Positions 44,386-54,983 of a DNA stretch of 64,000 nucleotides are shown here, in pieces. Source of the stretch: Bactericera cockerelli (lineage: Eukaryota; Arthropoda; Insecta; Hemiptera; Triozidae); assembly GCA_024516035.1 (NCBI GenBank), contig CM044967.1, forward strand, positions 17,520,810-17,584,809. Direction: 5' to 3'. Within the stretch, counting starts at the first letter, position 1; every line of letters begins with the position of its first letter. Made by a program: the position numbers and the translations under genes. The notes under the pieces are model-generated. The model did no database searches, was not told the origin of the DNA, and worked only from the letters and a program-made list of their open reading frames with translations.

Positions 44386-45303
44386 CGAGGTTTGGCTATT
44401 AAGTTCGTAGACGCGAGCCGCTACGCAAAAGCTGTCCATGCTAGGAAGATATGATGAACATGTTTAGAAAGCTTCAAGTCTTGTGTTTTGATTGATAGCT
44501 GTCACATGCCTGTACTGTAATTAGTTCTGTTGTAATAGCCCGACGCGCAAGACACCTTTTTTAATTTTGCCGGAATTATGATTGATACAAACGTTGAGCA
44601 ACGAGTGATTATTGAATTTTACGTAAATCTTGCTGGTAAAACTTTTTCTTTGTTAAAGACAGTGTACCAGGAGTCATGTTTGAAAAGATCAGCGCTTTAT
44701 AAGTGGTTTAAACGGTTTCAAGGTGGTCAGGAAGATGTTGAGGACGATCCACGTCCTGGTCGCCCCCAAACCTCAAAAACTGACGAAAACATTGAAAAAG
44801 TTGGTGTTATGATTCGTTCTGACCGTAAATTAACTCTAGGACTAATGGCTGATACACTTAAAATTATTAGATAATGTGTGAGACAAATTTTGCACGAAAA
44901 TTTCAACATAAAAAAAGTTTGCGCAAAAATGGTGCCATGCGCCAGTCCACAGTGCCTTCTCCGTGAAGACGTTCCTATCCAAGTACAACATCCCAGTGTT
45001 GGAACACCCTCCTTAATCACCCGACCTGGCCCCGTGCGACTTTTACTTATTCCCAAAAATCAAATCTACCCTGAAAGGTACCAGATTTGACAGCGTAAAT
45101 GACGTTAAGAAAAAACCGGCAAAAGTCTTGAAAGGCCTCACACAAAATGACCTCCACCACTGTTTCGATCAATGAAAAATTTGCTTATAACGTTGTAGGG
45201 ATAGAGGAGGGGAGTACACTGAAGGGCATAACTACTAAAGTTGGGTAAGTTAAACACACATCGTTTTATGGAAAGAGTCTACGAACTTAATAGCCAAACC
45301 TCG
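44386..45303 (+). mobile_element. Internally deleted mariner element, 918 bp
   Basis: Perfect 27-bp terminal inverted repeats begin CGAGGTTTGGCTATTAAGTT, and a TA sits on each side. Remains of the transposase start at ATG 44578. The helix-turn-helix part (LYKWFKRFQGG, DDPRPGRPQTS, DENIEKV) is open for 98 codons, then a stop and frameshift. The DETW part of the catalytic domain is deleted. The last catalytic block (SPDLAPCDFYLFPKIKS) follows in another frame with Tyr replaced by a stop. It cannot make transposase, but both ends look usable. Removing the element and one TA restores the 67-bp array period exactly. Confidence 0.93.
44578..45175 (+). pseudogene. Mariner transposase remnant
   Basis: N-terminal DNA-binding half intact (44578-44871), catalytic core mostly deleted, C-terminal part frameshifted up to a stop near 45173 (…LTQNDLHHCFDQ). 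Mariner transposases are D,D34D enzymes of about 340-350 residues; the first two acidic residues are missing here. Confidence 0.85.
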
Positions 45304-45674
45304 TATTGTTCGTGGACTCGGTTACTTGAACTTTTTTCATACGAGTAATTTCTTGTCAATTAAAAGTATGTATTGTTTGAGGACTCGGTTACTTGAACTT
45401 TTTTCATACGAGTAATTTCTTGTCAATTAAAAGTATGTATTGTTCGTGGACTCGGTTACTTGAACTTTTTTCATACGAGTAATTTCTTGTCAATTAAAAG
45501 TATGTATTGTTTGAGGACTCGGTTACTTGAACTTTTTTCATACGAGTAATTTCTTGTCAATTAAAAGTATGTATTGTTCGTGGACTCGGTTACTTGAAGT
45601 TGTTTCATACAAGTAATTTCTTGTCGTTTAAAAGTATGTATTGTTTGAGGATGATACACGAAATTTCAAACAAT

Positions 45675-45880
45675 TTCATAAGGGTTGGGTGGAAGAGATT
45701 GCCATAGGCAATAAGCCCGCCTTTTAGTTAGGACATCTGTATACATATTTTTTATCTATGGTATCTAAATTTTTTATCTTCTCTTTTCCTGTTTCTATTA
45801 TTCTAAATTTTGGATCTTAATTTTTATAATTACTTGTTTGTACATATGGCTTACTAATAAAGAGTTAAATAATAATAATT
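45675..45880 (+). mobile_element. LINE-like 3' tail repeat
   Basis: 'AAGGGTTGGGTGGAAGAGAT', 'TGCCATAGGCAATAA', 'CCGCCTTTTAGTTAGGACAT', then an AT-rich end with 'ACTAATAAAGAGTTAAATAA'. The clearest copy of this family in the window. Confidence 0.65.
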
Positions 45881-45989
45881 GTTCAGTTATCGATTAGCAG
45901 TCATTATTAATCGACAGTTCCGAGCTTTTTTCATAATGGATTTATCATAGATTTTAATGGATTTATTTTCAATAAAACTTTATCACGGC

Positions 45990-47712
45990 ATGCACCTGAA
46001 GATAAAGTTTTTTTGTTTAGAAGGCAAGACCGCAATCGAAATCAAAACCCTGTTGGATACAACATGAGGGGACTCTGCTCCTTCAAAGTCCATGGTGTGC
46101 AAGTGGGTAGCGAGGTTCCAGATGTAATGACGAGGCCCGCAGTGGGCGCTCGGTGGGGGTGATGACGTGGAAATGATCGAAAAAGTCCATGACCTGGTTT
46201 TAGAAAACAGACGAATGGTCGAAAAAGTCCATGACCTTGTTTTTGAAAACGAACAAATGGTCGAAAAAGTCCATAACCTGGTTTTAGATAACAGACGAAT
46301 GGTCAAAAATGTCCATGACCTTGTTTTTGAAAACAGACGAATGGTCGAAAAAGTCCATGACCTTGTTTTTGAAAACAGACGAATGGTCGAAAAAGTCCAT
46401 GACCTTGTTTTTGAAAACAGACGAATGGTCGAAAAAGTCCATGACCTTGTTTTTGAAAACAGACGAATGGTCGAAAAAGTCCATGACCTTGTTTTTGAAA
46501 ACAGACGAATGGTCGAAAAAGTCCATGACCTTGTTTTAAAAAACAGACGAATGGTCGAAAAAGTCCATGACCTTGTTTTTGAAAACAGACGAATGGTCGA
46601 AAAAGTCCATGACCTTGTTTTTGAAAACAGACGAATGGTCGAAAAAGTCCATGACCTTGTTTTTGAAAACAGACGAATGGTCGAAAAAGTCCATGACCTT
46701 GTTTTAAAAAACAGACGAATGGTCGAAAAAGTCCATGACCTTGTTTTTGAAAACAGACGAATGGTCGAAAAAGTCCATGACCTTGTTTTTGAAAACAGAC
46801 GAATGGTCGAAAAAGTCCATGACCTTGTTTTAAAAAACAGACGAATGGTCGAAAAAGTCCATGACCTTGTTTTAAAAAACAGACGAATGGTCGAAAAAGT
46901 CCATGACCTTGTTTTTGAAAACAGACGAATGGTCGAAAAAGTCCATGACCTTGTTTTTGAAAACAGACGAATGGTCGAAAAAGTCCATGACCTTGTTTTT
47001 GAAAGCAGACGAAGCCAAGTGCTCGAGATTGCTGAGTCAGAAGAGGTCTCAACTGAAAGAGTTTTGAACATTTTACACAAACATTTGAGTATGAGGAAGC
47101 TTTGTGCAAGATGGGTGCCGCGTTTACTCACTCTGGACCAAAAACGACAAAGAAACGAAATTTCCCTGACTTGTTACTTTCCTTATCCTATAATAAGGAA
47201 AGAATTGTATTTTTATCCCTGTTCAAACAGAATGAATCCAATGGAATTCAGTCGTCGATTTGTGATGAAACATGGATCCACCACTACACACCAGAGACCA
47301 AAGAACAATCAAAACAATGGACATCCAAGGACAAACCCACCCCGAAGAAGGCGAAGGCTGTTCTGTCTGCAGGCAAGGTTATGACTACAGTTTTCTGGGA
47401 TGCACGTGGTGTCATTTTTATTGACCACTTGGAAAAGGGCAAAACCATTAACAGTGCGTATTCCGTAACCTTATTGGAGACATCGAATGAAAAACTCAAA
47501 GAAAAATGTCCTCATTTCGCTAGAGAAAAAACGTTTAGTTCCAACAGCACAATGCCCAAGTACACAAGTCAACAACATCCATGGCCATGCATTAGAACAT
47601 CGCTGAACCAAACGTATCGAGCTCAAAGGAGACTATGTTGAAAAATAAGGCAAAGGTAAGCGTTTAAAATCACTCCTTGTTACTAGTCCACGAACTTATC
47701 AAAAGACCCTCG
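45990..47712 (+). pseudogene. Mariner transposase with 20 in-frame 14-residue repeats
   Basis: An in-frame ATG at 45990 opens EGKTAIEIKTLLDTT, then TGA replaces an expected Tyr, then GDSAPSKSMVCKWVARFQ and two more stops. From 46173 the same frame continues as MIEKVHDLVLENRR, a linker motif of mariner transposases, and repeats it 20 times (42 bp each, to 47012). SEEVSTERVLNILHKHLSMR and ARWVPRLL follow. A ~40-bp hairpin module interrupts it near 47165-47210. The catalytic domain resumes in another frame: CDETWIHHYTPETKEQ, KAKAVLSAGKVMTTVFWDARG. The HQDNA motif reads QQHNA, the third Asp block is deleted, and GDYVEK closes it. A right TIR ends at 47712 next to TA; no left TIR is visible. Dead as a transposase; 405 codons of the repeat region stay open. 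Confidence 0.88.
46173..47012 (+). repeat. 42-bp coding minisatellite, exactly 20 units
   Basis: 840 bp, 20 units of 42 bp reading (M)VEKVHDLVFENRR. Units 1-4 are the most diverged (LENRR, ENEQ, LDNRR, KNVHD); later units are of two kinds, FENRR (TTTTTGAAAAC) and LKNRR (TTTTAAAAAAC), arranged in blocks. The complementary strand is also open across the array because the unit length is a multiple of three; that frame is not a gene. Confidence 0.97.
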
Positions 47713-48140
47713 TATCATGTTTACAATCATGGTATCATGGTACAAAGTACAAATAAACGTTTAAGAATAAGAACAGGTAAACAAAAAAAAAAAAAAACAA
47801 AAACAAAATAACACTTAGAAATAAAATCAGTCATGGAAAAAAGATCTGGTCTTACCTAAGTTTTGCATAACTGGGTTATCTAAGTTGACAAAAAAGTATA
47901 AAAGAACTACAGTAGGTAGCATCTTGTATAAAACATTTAAAAAAGGGACGGAATTTGTACGAATTTGTCATGCTATACGAGTCAAAAAATAAACAATATG
48001 CAAAACTTAGGTGTGACAAGAATCACACATATTCAATTAAACATATAACGTAAAGAGAAAGAAGAAACAAAAAGAATAAATTTCAGTTGAATAAAATACT
48101 GTCATTCTGTCAACAGGAAGGTCAACTTCAGGTACAATCT

Positions 48141-49505
48141 TCACTCTGGTGGAGTGTTCAAGTCGAGCATACTGGCCGTCAACTGCACACTGTCCACATT
48201 TTCAGGCAGGATCGGCTCATTTGGCTGGGAGTCATAGTCTGGGAATTTCGCCTCGTTTTCGTACAAGAAGCGCAAGACGTCTTCATTGGGAGAGCGGTGG
48301 GGAGGTTGCTGCTCTTCCTGGTCATACTCAAGCTCGAACTCCTCAGGATCATACCAGCAGCTTTCCTCGTCGCTAGAGTAGAACACTTCCGCCGCATCGT
48401 CACTCCAGTCCGAGAGGAAATCCTGAGAAGATTCAAAAAAGCAATCTTCTTCATTCTCACTCTCAAACGGAGTGTCAGATTCACCCAAGTTGTTCCAGGA
48501 CCTCTTCACATGAAGCCGCTTGAACCGGACAGTCAGATCTTGCCCCTCTATATTCATGCTGTTCACCTTTTTAAAAGCCTCTATAGCTTCTTTGGGTGTG
48601 TTGAATCGTACAAACGCATAGCGGGTCTTGCCGTTTTTCATCGAGCGTCCCAGGTCCAAACCAATCTTGTTTGGGAACAATTTGTTGAAGAAGGATGTCT
48701 TCACGGTGGGTGAGATATTTCCAATGAAAATGGTCTTCGGGTCTAAGTCTTCCGACATGATCTCCTCGCGGGTGATGTTCACGACTGAGCTGGGCGAATA
48801 GCGAGGGTTGAGCTTGATCAGTAGATTGCAAACATCTGTCAGGAAAGGACGCGGGTCCGGGTCACTTTTCACTCTGATGTCGCAGAAACGCACGTCGGGT
48901 CTATACGTTATGACCTCGCGGATGTTGGGATGGAGGGACTGCAACTGCTCCTTGGAAGGACGCAAGTCTTTGAACTCTAGCCTCACAACATTGTCTTTTA
49001 AGGAAGCAATGTATTCTTTTTCAAAAGATGCTGCTGTATTTGCATCCTGGAGACTCCATGCAGTCCTTGATCTTATCACTGGAGAAAATCCTGTCAGACT
49101 TTGAAATGATTTTCTCAACCCTTCTATCTTCTGGTTCTTTGCTTTCTGTCCAAATTCTTTTTCCTTGGGTGCCACCCTTCTGCATACAGGCTTTGATTTT
49201 ATCACCGGAGAGTATCCTGTCAGACTTTGAAATGATTTTTTCACTTCTTCTATCTTCTGGTTCTTTGCTCTCTGTCTCAAGAGCTGATTTGGAAATAAAG
49301 AACGACTAACACGCAGCCTTTGGGCGAAGGACTCTCTAAACATTGGACCTGAGTGTACTCTCACAGGATAAGCAAAGCGTCTAATCCCGCGAGGATGACA
49401 GGGAAATCCTCTGATGTAGGGTAGTAGGGTGGGGGAAGTTGGAGACTGAGGTAATCTGCACTCTGCGCCTAAGGGTTGACTAAGTGAAGCACCGAGGGCT
49501 GACAT
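48141..49505 (-). CDS. RRM-domain protein with acidic C-terminus (unrecognised)
   Basis: 454 codons in one exon, from ATG at 49505 to the stop at 48141-48143. An acceptor (TATTTCAG, exon from 49559) lies in the 5' UTR, so a non-coding upstream exon is likely. Order: an Arg/Ser/Pro-rich start; two copies of a ~30-residue element (KAKNQKIE..KKSFQSLTG, about residues 79-107 and 120-148); a linker with VVRLEFKDLRPSKEQLQSL; one RNA-recognition motif at about 253-325, with RNP2-like TIFIGNIS (~257) and RNP1-like RYAFVRFN (~294); and a long Asp/Glu/Ser-rich tail. Such domains bind single-stranded RNA; the target is unknown. Higher GC and an open frame this long against AT-rich surroundings support a real gene. 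I do not recognise the family; a retrogene is possible, but no poly(A) trace is seen. Confidence 0.83.
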   Translation of the reverse strand: MSALGASLSQPLGAECRLPQSPTSPTLLPYIRGFPCHPRGIRRFAYPVRVHSGPMFRESFAQRLRVSRSLFPNQLLRQRAKNQKIEEVKKSFQSLTGYSPVIKSKPVCRRVAPKEKEFGQKAKNQKIEGLRKSFQSLTGFSPVIRSRTAWSLQDANTAASFEKEYIASLKDNVVRLEFKDLRPSKEQLQSLHPNIREVITYRPDVRFCDIRVKSDPDPRPFLTDVCNLLIKLNPRYSPSSVVNITREEIMSEDLDPKTIFIGNISPTVKTSFFNKLFPNKIGLDLGRSMKNGKTRYAFVRFNTPKEAIEAFKKVNSMNIEGQDLTVRFKRLHVKRSWNNLGESDTPFESENEEDCFFESSQDFLSDWSDDAAEVFYSSDEESCWYDPEEFELEYDQEEQQPPHRSPNEDVLRFLYENEAKFPDYDSQPNEPILPENVDSVQLTASMLDLNTPPE

Positions 49506-50098
49506 CGGGAAGCTGGAGTTGAAAGATTAGAGGGTGATGCAGTTCAAGTGAGATGAGATCTGAAATACAACATAGAACATGTCAATAACAATGATATACA
49601 GTAAAATTTTAACACCATAAAGGCTAAAGAAAGTCCTTTTCTTCCAAAGTTTTTGAAAATAAATTGTGTAAGAATCCTGTGAAACTAAAAAAAAAAAATA
49701 GTTTTTCAGACCCACATTTTTTAGTAGCACTACATTTTCCTGAGCCTTCCGAATCATGAAATGGGTGTACTTTAGCCTTTTGCACTTGAAAGCATGTGTG
49801 AGATGACAAACAAAACCTCTTATAACTCGTTGCAAAAGAAAAAAGTTCAACCTCCGAAAAGGTTGATCTCACATGACAAAAGTACAACCACACAAAAGTT
49901 TGATGTCATGTCTGAGATGGAGAAAACTGCTTTTTGTGTTTAATGTTTTTTTTCCGCTTTTTTTTTTGTATTCACTTTTTGAAAAATGAATAATTTGGCT
50001 AGCTCCACAGATTGTTGTCATGTGAGATATGCCATTGACCTTATCTGAGGTCATTGAAAATATTGCTGAGTGCAAAAGATTAAAAATATAAAATTAAA

Positions 50099-50590
50099 AA
50101 CCATGTGTTTACTAACTCAAGTCAAAACTCTGAATAAAACACATCCATAAAAGTTTCAAGTTTATATCTCTCTTTTTTGGCAAGAGAAGTGAAAAAACAA
50201 ACCTACTAAAGTAAAGAATTACTACTATTCAAGTTTTTGTACAGATAAACTAACCAAAAAAGTCAAGTTTTACAATTTTAATTATAGTCATGGAGAACTT
50301 GTAATGCCTCAAACCTGTCCCCTAAAATTGGCTATCATGGTTAGATTTAACACAGAGGAAATCCAAGAATAATAATGCAGGTAATAAGTTTAGCAAGTTC
50401 TCCATGACTATACTTAAAATTGTAAAACTTGACTTTTTTGGTAGATTATCTGACAAAAACTTGAATATGTTCTATTCTTACTTTAGTAGTTGTTTTTTCC
50501 CCTCTCTGACAAAAACAGAGATAAAGTTTAGAAACTTTTATGGGGTTTTATTCAGAGTTTGAGCTTGAGTTAGTAAACAATGGTTTTTAC
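50099..50590. repeat. ~500-bp inverted repeat (foldback)
   Basis: Arm 50099-50301 ('CCATGTGTTTACTAACTCAA' … 'TAGTCATGGAGAACTTG') and arm 50394-50590 ('CAAGTTCTCCATGACTATA' … 'TTAGTAAACAATGG') are complementary over about 200 bp with scattered differences and small gaps. The spacer is 92 bp. Non-coding. Confidence 0.88.
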
Positions 50591-50629
50591 ATGGAATATT
50601 GGATTATCTTGCCGGGAGACGTTAAACAG

Positions 50630-51670
50630 TGAGAAGACCAGTGTCTTGCTAGAGGACATAAACAGAGAACGACTAGCCAACACTAACAAGCAGAATAGCT
50701 TGCATTACCCAAGGTTAATGACTTATCACAATAAGTGCCACGATACACTCTAGTCACTAATGTGTGACAGTACAGTTTCTGTTTAAGCACTATTGTTGTT
50801 CTTCTAGCAGCAGAAGCTATGCCAAGGGGGTGAATCTTTAAACTGGTTAAAAAATAATAGCTCTGATGAAGTATTTTTTGGTTCTGATGAATATGTTTGA
50901 TGAAGCTTGATGAAGTATGGTTCCTTTGCAATTAATTTAAGCATTTGCAGAACATTACCCTGCTTTTCGCAGCCCACATTTTAGTTGCACAGCCAACCAT
51001 TATGAGGACTTTGGCTTTTTTTTTACAAAAGCCTATTGAAAACCTTTGATCTAGTTAGAGGACTACTTACGACACGGCAAATAGCCCAAGGTCCTAGATT
51101 CTTTAAGTCCTGGTACCACATGGAATTTTAAGACACTGTTACACTCAGCTTGTTCTCTGTTAATTCTCTGTCATACTAAAGTGCTACATGATATACAGTA
51201 TGTTAATATAATGTAAAAGTGTGGTCTCTCAAGAATGTTACCTTTTTCTGATCTTTTGATTGAAATTACACTATTTTTTTCATTTAGACACTGTTGCATG
51301 CTACGGTGTGACCATTTTAAAAAAAACCAAAACATGTATGGTTCCTGAGGAAATATTAGAGAATTAGCCTTGACACGCAATGTGTTAATATGAGATCTAC
51401 CATGTGTATTTTTATACTGTGTGACCATGCTTATTTGCCAGTTTTGCTGGATGTGGACAGCTAAAGATTAAAAACAGAGAGAGACTAGACTACCTAACAA
51501 ACCAGGCTATATTGCAGTTTCCCAGGTTTAATGGCTAAAAAGAAAAAGCTCAAGATCTCATGATGGTCAATCAGTTGATCACACATAAAATGTGTGGTTC
51601 AGGACAAACTAACTTTGAACTTGTATTTGCTGGAGACTATCACTTCCCCAGCTCGTACAACAAAAACAAA
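50630..51670 (-). repeat. Two copies of dispersed repeat family H
   Basis: 'GAGAAGACCAGTGTCTTGCT' (50633), 'CAACCATTATGAGGACTTTGG' split words (about 50990-51015), and a second copy at 51440-51665 with 'GCAGTTTCCCAGGTTTAATG', 'TGTGTGGTTCAGGACAAACT' and 'GGAGACTATCACTTCCCCAG'. These are the reverse of 2505-2695. The rest of 49560-52600 shows no gene. Confidence 0.55.
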
Positions 51671-52658
51671 GAAAGTGCACTCTGTTATATTATACGAAGT
51701 GTGAAGCACAATATGTAAAAATAACAGTGTATGTAAACTACATCATGTCAAAATGCTCTCTATCAGGGTTGGCTTACAGGAATGGCATTATTGCTACTTT
51801 GATATTCAATAAGTTTGGACACTTTTCAATCCCAACCAACTTGTGTTGGTCAGTTTTCATTAAAAGATCTCATGCAGGGCCAATTTGAAGTTTTAGCTTA
51901 TATTCTGTTTCAAGCTTTCATCCTTTGAAACCAGCCAGCTACTAGATGACATCAGCAAACTAGCTACATACAGTTATCAGCAACTTATCTAGAACAAAAT
52001 CTGCTGGCCAGAAGACAGTATTGTTCCTACATTATTTCTCTTTATCTTTGAATTACTATTTCCTACTTTCTTGTTCAGTATCTTATGTCAATGGGTAGAC
52101 ACTGATTGGGTATGAAGATGACAGTTATATTCTTCTCTTGCCTCATGCTACAACAGCCTGATATCCTGGGTAACTACTTGCCAGTCTAACAAAAGGGTAA
52201 TTGTATGCTGTGTTGGATGGTCTAGCTAACCTGGCAGTTAGCTGTTGTCTTTCATTAATAATAAAACAAGTAATTCATGATTCTTACCAATAATACTGGA
52301 CAGTTCTAGAAGGAACGGAAAAAAAGCAGATAACTTTTCAAAGTGTTAATTGAAAATTTCAAGTTTAGGCGCTGAAGCCGAATCAAGGAGGTTATTTTAA
52401 AGAGGATTGTGTTCAAAAAAAAACCGTGACACAATAAAGTCCGTAAAATTGGAATCGCAGTAAAGTCCGTAAAACAACCGATCGCTTAAATCCGCGCAAG
52501 GGAGGTTCGGGTCAGTTGCCCCGGCCTCATTTGGGCAGTAGCCGACGCCACGATGAGCTCACTGTACTGAATTGTTTGTTCAATTAATGAATATACCTAT
52601 AAATTTATTTATACCTACATCGATTTAAAGCTTTTGGCGAAATTAATAGACAAATTTA

Positions 52659-52789
52659 AGGGCGGAATTAATAGACAACATCAATAACTTAAGTCGTTGG
52701 TAAGTGTCGGTTTTCCCAATCTTACACAGTACGCAATCCGTGACTTAGCGCCACAGAGGTATTACAAAAACGTCTATTAATTCCGCCCT
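52659..52789 (+). mobile_element. 131-bp TIR MITE 'AGGGCGGAATTAATAGAC', copy 1
   Basis: Starts AGGGCGGAATTAATAGAC and ends with its complement. The interior reads 'AAGTCGTTGGTAAGTGTCGG', 'CTTACACAGTACGCAATCC' and 'AGCGCCACAGAGGTATTACA'. A headless second copy follows directly (52790-52893). Confidence 0.9.
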
Positions 52790-53017
52790 AAAACTCAAGT
52801 CATTGCAAAGCGTCGGTTTTCCCTATCTTACACAGAACGCAATCGTGATTAGCCCCACAGAGGTATTACAAAAACGTCTATTAATTTCGCCCTAAACATT
52901 TGGATAAGATATTATCGAGTCATTATTGTCTTTACATCACTATTTATTAATAGTGGTCGGTAACACCAAGAATTTTACAAAAAGACCAATAATTTGAAAT
53001 GGATATTTGAAAGATTA

Positions 53018-53248
53018 AGGGCGAAATTAATAGACAAAATGGACAACTTAAGTCATTGCTTAGCGTCGTTTTTTTCCTATCTAATAGCGCCCAGAGGTAT
53101 TACATAAATTGACTTTTAGGGCGGAATTAATAAACGTTTTTGTAATACCTCTGTGGCGCTAAGTCACCGATTGCGTACTGTGTAAGATAGGGAAAACCGA
53201 CACTTACCAACGACTTAAATTATTGATGTTGTCTATTAATTCCGCCCT
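53018..53248. mobile_element. Same MITE: rearranged copy plus full minus-strand copy
   Basis: 53018-53117 is a plus-strand copy with a deleted right part. 53118-53248 is a full 131-bp copy in the opposite orientation, sharing the junction. Confidence 0.85.
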
Positions 53249-53935
53249 TAATTTATTGTTTTAAAAAACAAACGAAAGAAAATTGTGATATTTACGTATT
53301 TTTTAAATAAGAAAGCCAGAAAAAATTATTACTGACCGGAACCACTCGGAAAGGAAAAAGAGAAAGCGGAATTATTCCGTAAAACTAATAACGTGTAAAA
53401 TTAATTTTTATACCAAATTTCAAGTCTCTAGCTCTTACCGTTCTCGAGATATCATGTTCACACACAAATTGTCGAAAACAACTTTTTTTGGTATCCTGAG
53501 GCAGTGATTCGTCCAGAAATGTTAAAAAACTCGGTAGGTCAAATTTTCGACGCATACAATATTTTCCTTATTATAGGATAAGGAAAGTAAAAATCTGGTG
53601 TGACACCACACTGTTTCCTTATCGCCGTTAGTGGTGACTCAATGGTAACTTAAAAATCAATGTCAAATTCGCACCTCAAAATCATTGGATTTTAGTGGGG
53701 CATCTAGAATAAATAATGGAAAAGTTATTCTAAGCGGGACCCTCAAAAACACCGGTAAATAGGAGCCGGGTTCCAAAAGGTTCAAGATATCAAAAATATG
53801 ATCTAAGTTAGCGCTTTTTATTTTTTATTTCCAAGAAAATGTTGTTCTCAATTTTTTTGTATCTTAAACCAATTCAAAGAAACGGCCCTTGCGGCCAATT
53901 TCAAACAAAAGTTTTGTGGTTCGTGTGGTATATTA

Positions 53936-54066
53936 AGGGCCGAATTAATAGACGTTTTTATAATATCTCTGTGGCGCTAAGTCACGGATTGCGTACTGTG
54001 TAAGATAGGGAAAATCGACACTTACCAACGACTTAAGTTATTGATGTTGTCTATTAATTCCGCCCT
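53936..54066 (-). mobile_element. Same MITE, full copy
   Basis: 131 bp, minus orientation, with one change in the left TIR (AGGGCCG). Confidence 0.88.
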
Positions 54067-54231
54067 AAATCAACTTAGGTTCTAAGAAGCTTTAGCTTAG
54101 AAAAATATCTTTGTATATTATGTTATCCTGTTATTAAATAAATAAATAAATAAATCTAAAAAAAACTTAACGCGCTAGTCTCGTAATCCAGTTTGGAGGG
54201 CTTCTAAGAGAAGCCTTCCAAACCAAATTTA

Positions 54232-54363
54232 AGGGCGGAATTAATAGACGTTTTTTGTAATACCTCTGTGGCGCTAAGTCACGGATTGCGCACTGTGTAA
54301 GATAGGGAAAATCGACACTTACCAACGACTTAAGTTATTGATGTTGTCTATTAATTCCGCCCT
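54232..54363 (-). mobile_element. Same MITE, full copy
   Basis: 132 bp, minus orientation. Immediately upstream, 54191-54223 is a separate short hairpin (GTTTGGAGGGCTTC facing GAAGCCTTCCAAAC). Confidence 0.88.
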
Positions 54364-54983
54364 AAATCTCTAGATCTTACCGTACTCGAGATATCAAATT
54401 CTCACACACACAGACGGACACACGGACCAATGGCCGAAAACAACTTTTTTTGGTATACCTAATTACCTACTGAGGTAAACTATGATTCGTCTAGAAATAG
54501 GAAAAACTGGATAGATTTTCGACGGATACAATACTTTCCTTACTGTAGGATAAGGAAAGTAAAAGTAATTGATAGAGACTACAATGGCGGAATTTAGTTG
54601 TACCGAAAAATAATCATGGAAATTAACCCCTGAAAACAGTGTTTAAAGCTATTTTCAATAGTGTGTAAGTCTGTAAAAAATTTTCGTACCTAAATTGGCA
54701 TGTCTTGGGACAAAATGATCCTACATTGTAAATTAATAGAAGCGGATGAACCAACAAACTATTATATTGTTTTTGATGTCATGCGACGCTCACAATTTAT
54801 TTTAATCATTTCCGTAAGAATGACCAGAAGATGCGTAATTTAGAAGTTAATTATTTTGGGTGATTCACTAAGTCACTAAAATTTTACTCAATATTAAAGC
54901 AATGAATACAAAACAGGGGAATATAAATACAGGCCCCTAGTGACTTCAATTTTTTTCCCTACTTGAAACAACTCTAGGGGGGA

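Larger units (their letters stand above)
44185..45640 (+). repeat. 67-bp satellite-like array with dimeric order, split by mariner
   Basis: 'GGACTYGGTTACTTGAA' occurs at 44193, 44260, 44327, then 45314, 45381, 45448, 45515 and 45582, always 67 bp apart. Units after the insertion alternate between 'TTCGTGGACT' and 'TTGAGGACT', a 134-bp higher-order period. Confidence 0.92.

Noticed and set aside
45983..47131. Long minus-strand open frames (382 and 268 codons) across the 42-bp array
   Set aside because: The repeat unit is a multiple of three, so several frames stay open by construction. Only the plus-strand frame is homologous to transposase on both sides of the array.
48149..49309. Plus-strand open frames opposite the RRM gene
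   Set aside because: Shadows of the minus-strand CDS, lacking any domain.
52380..52560. Possible coding or promoter block with higher GC
   Set aside because: No open frame of note and no motif I could name; left undescribed.
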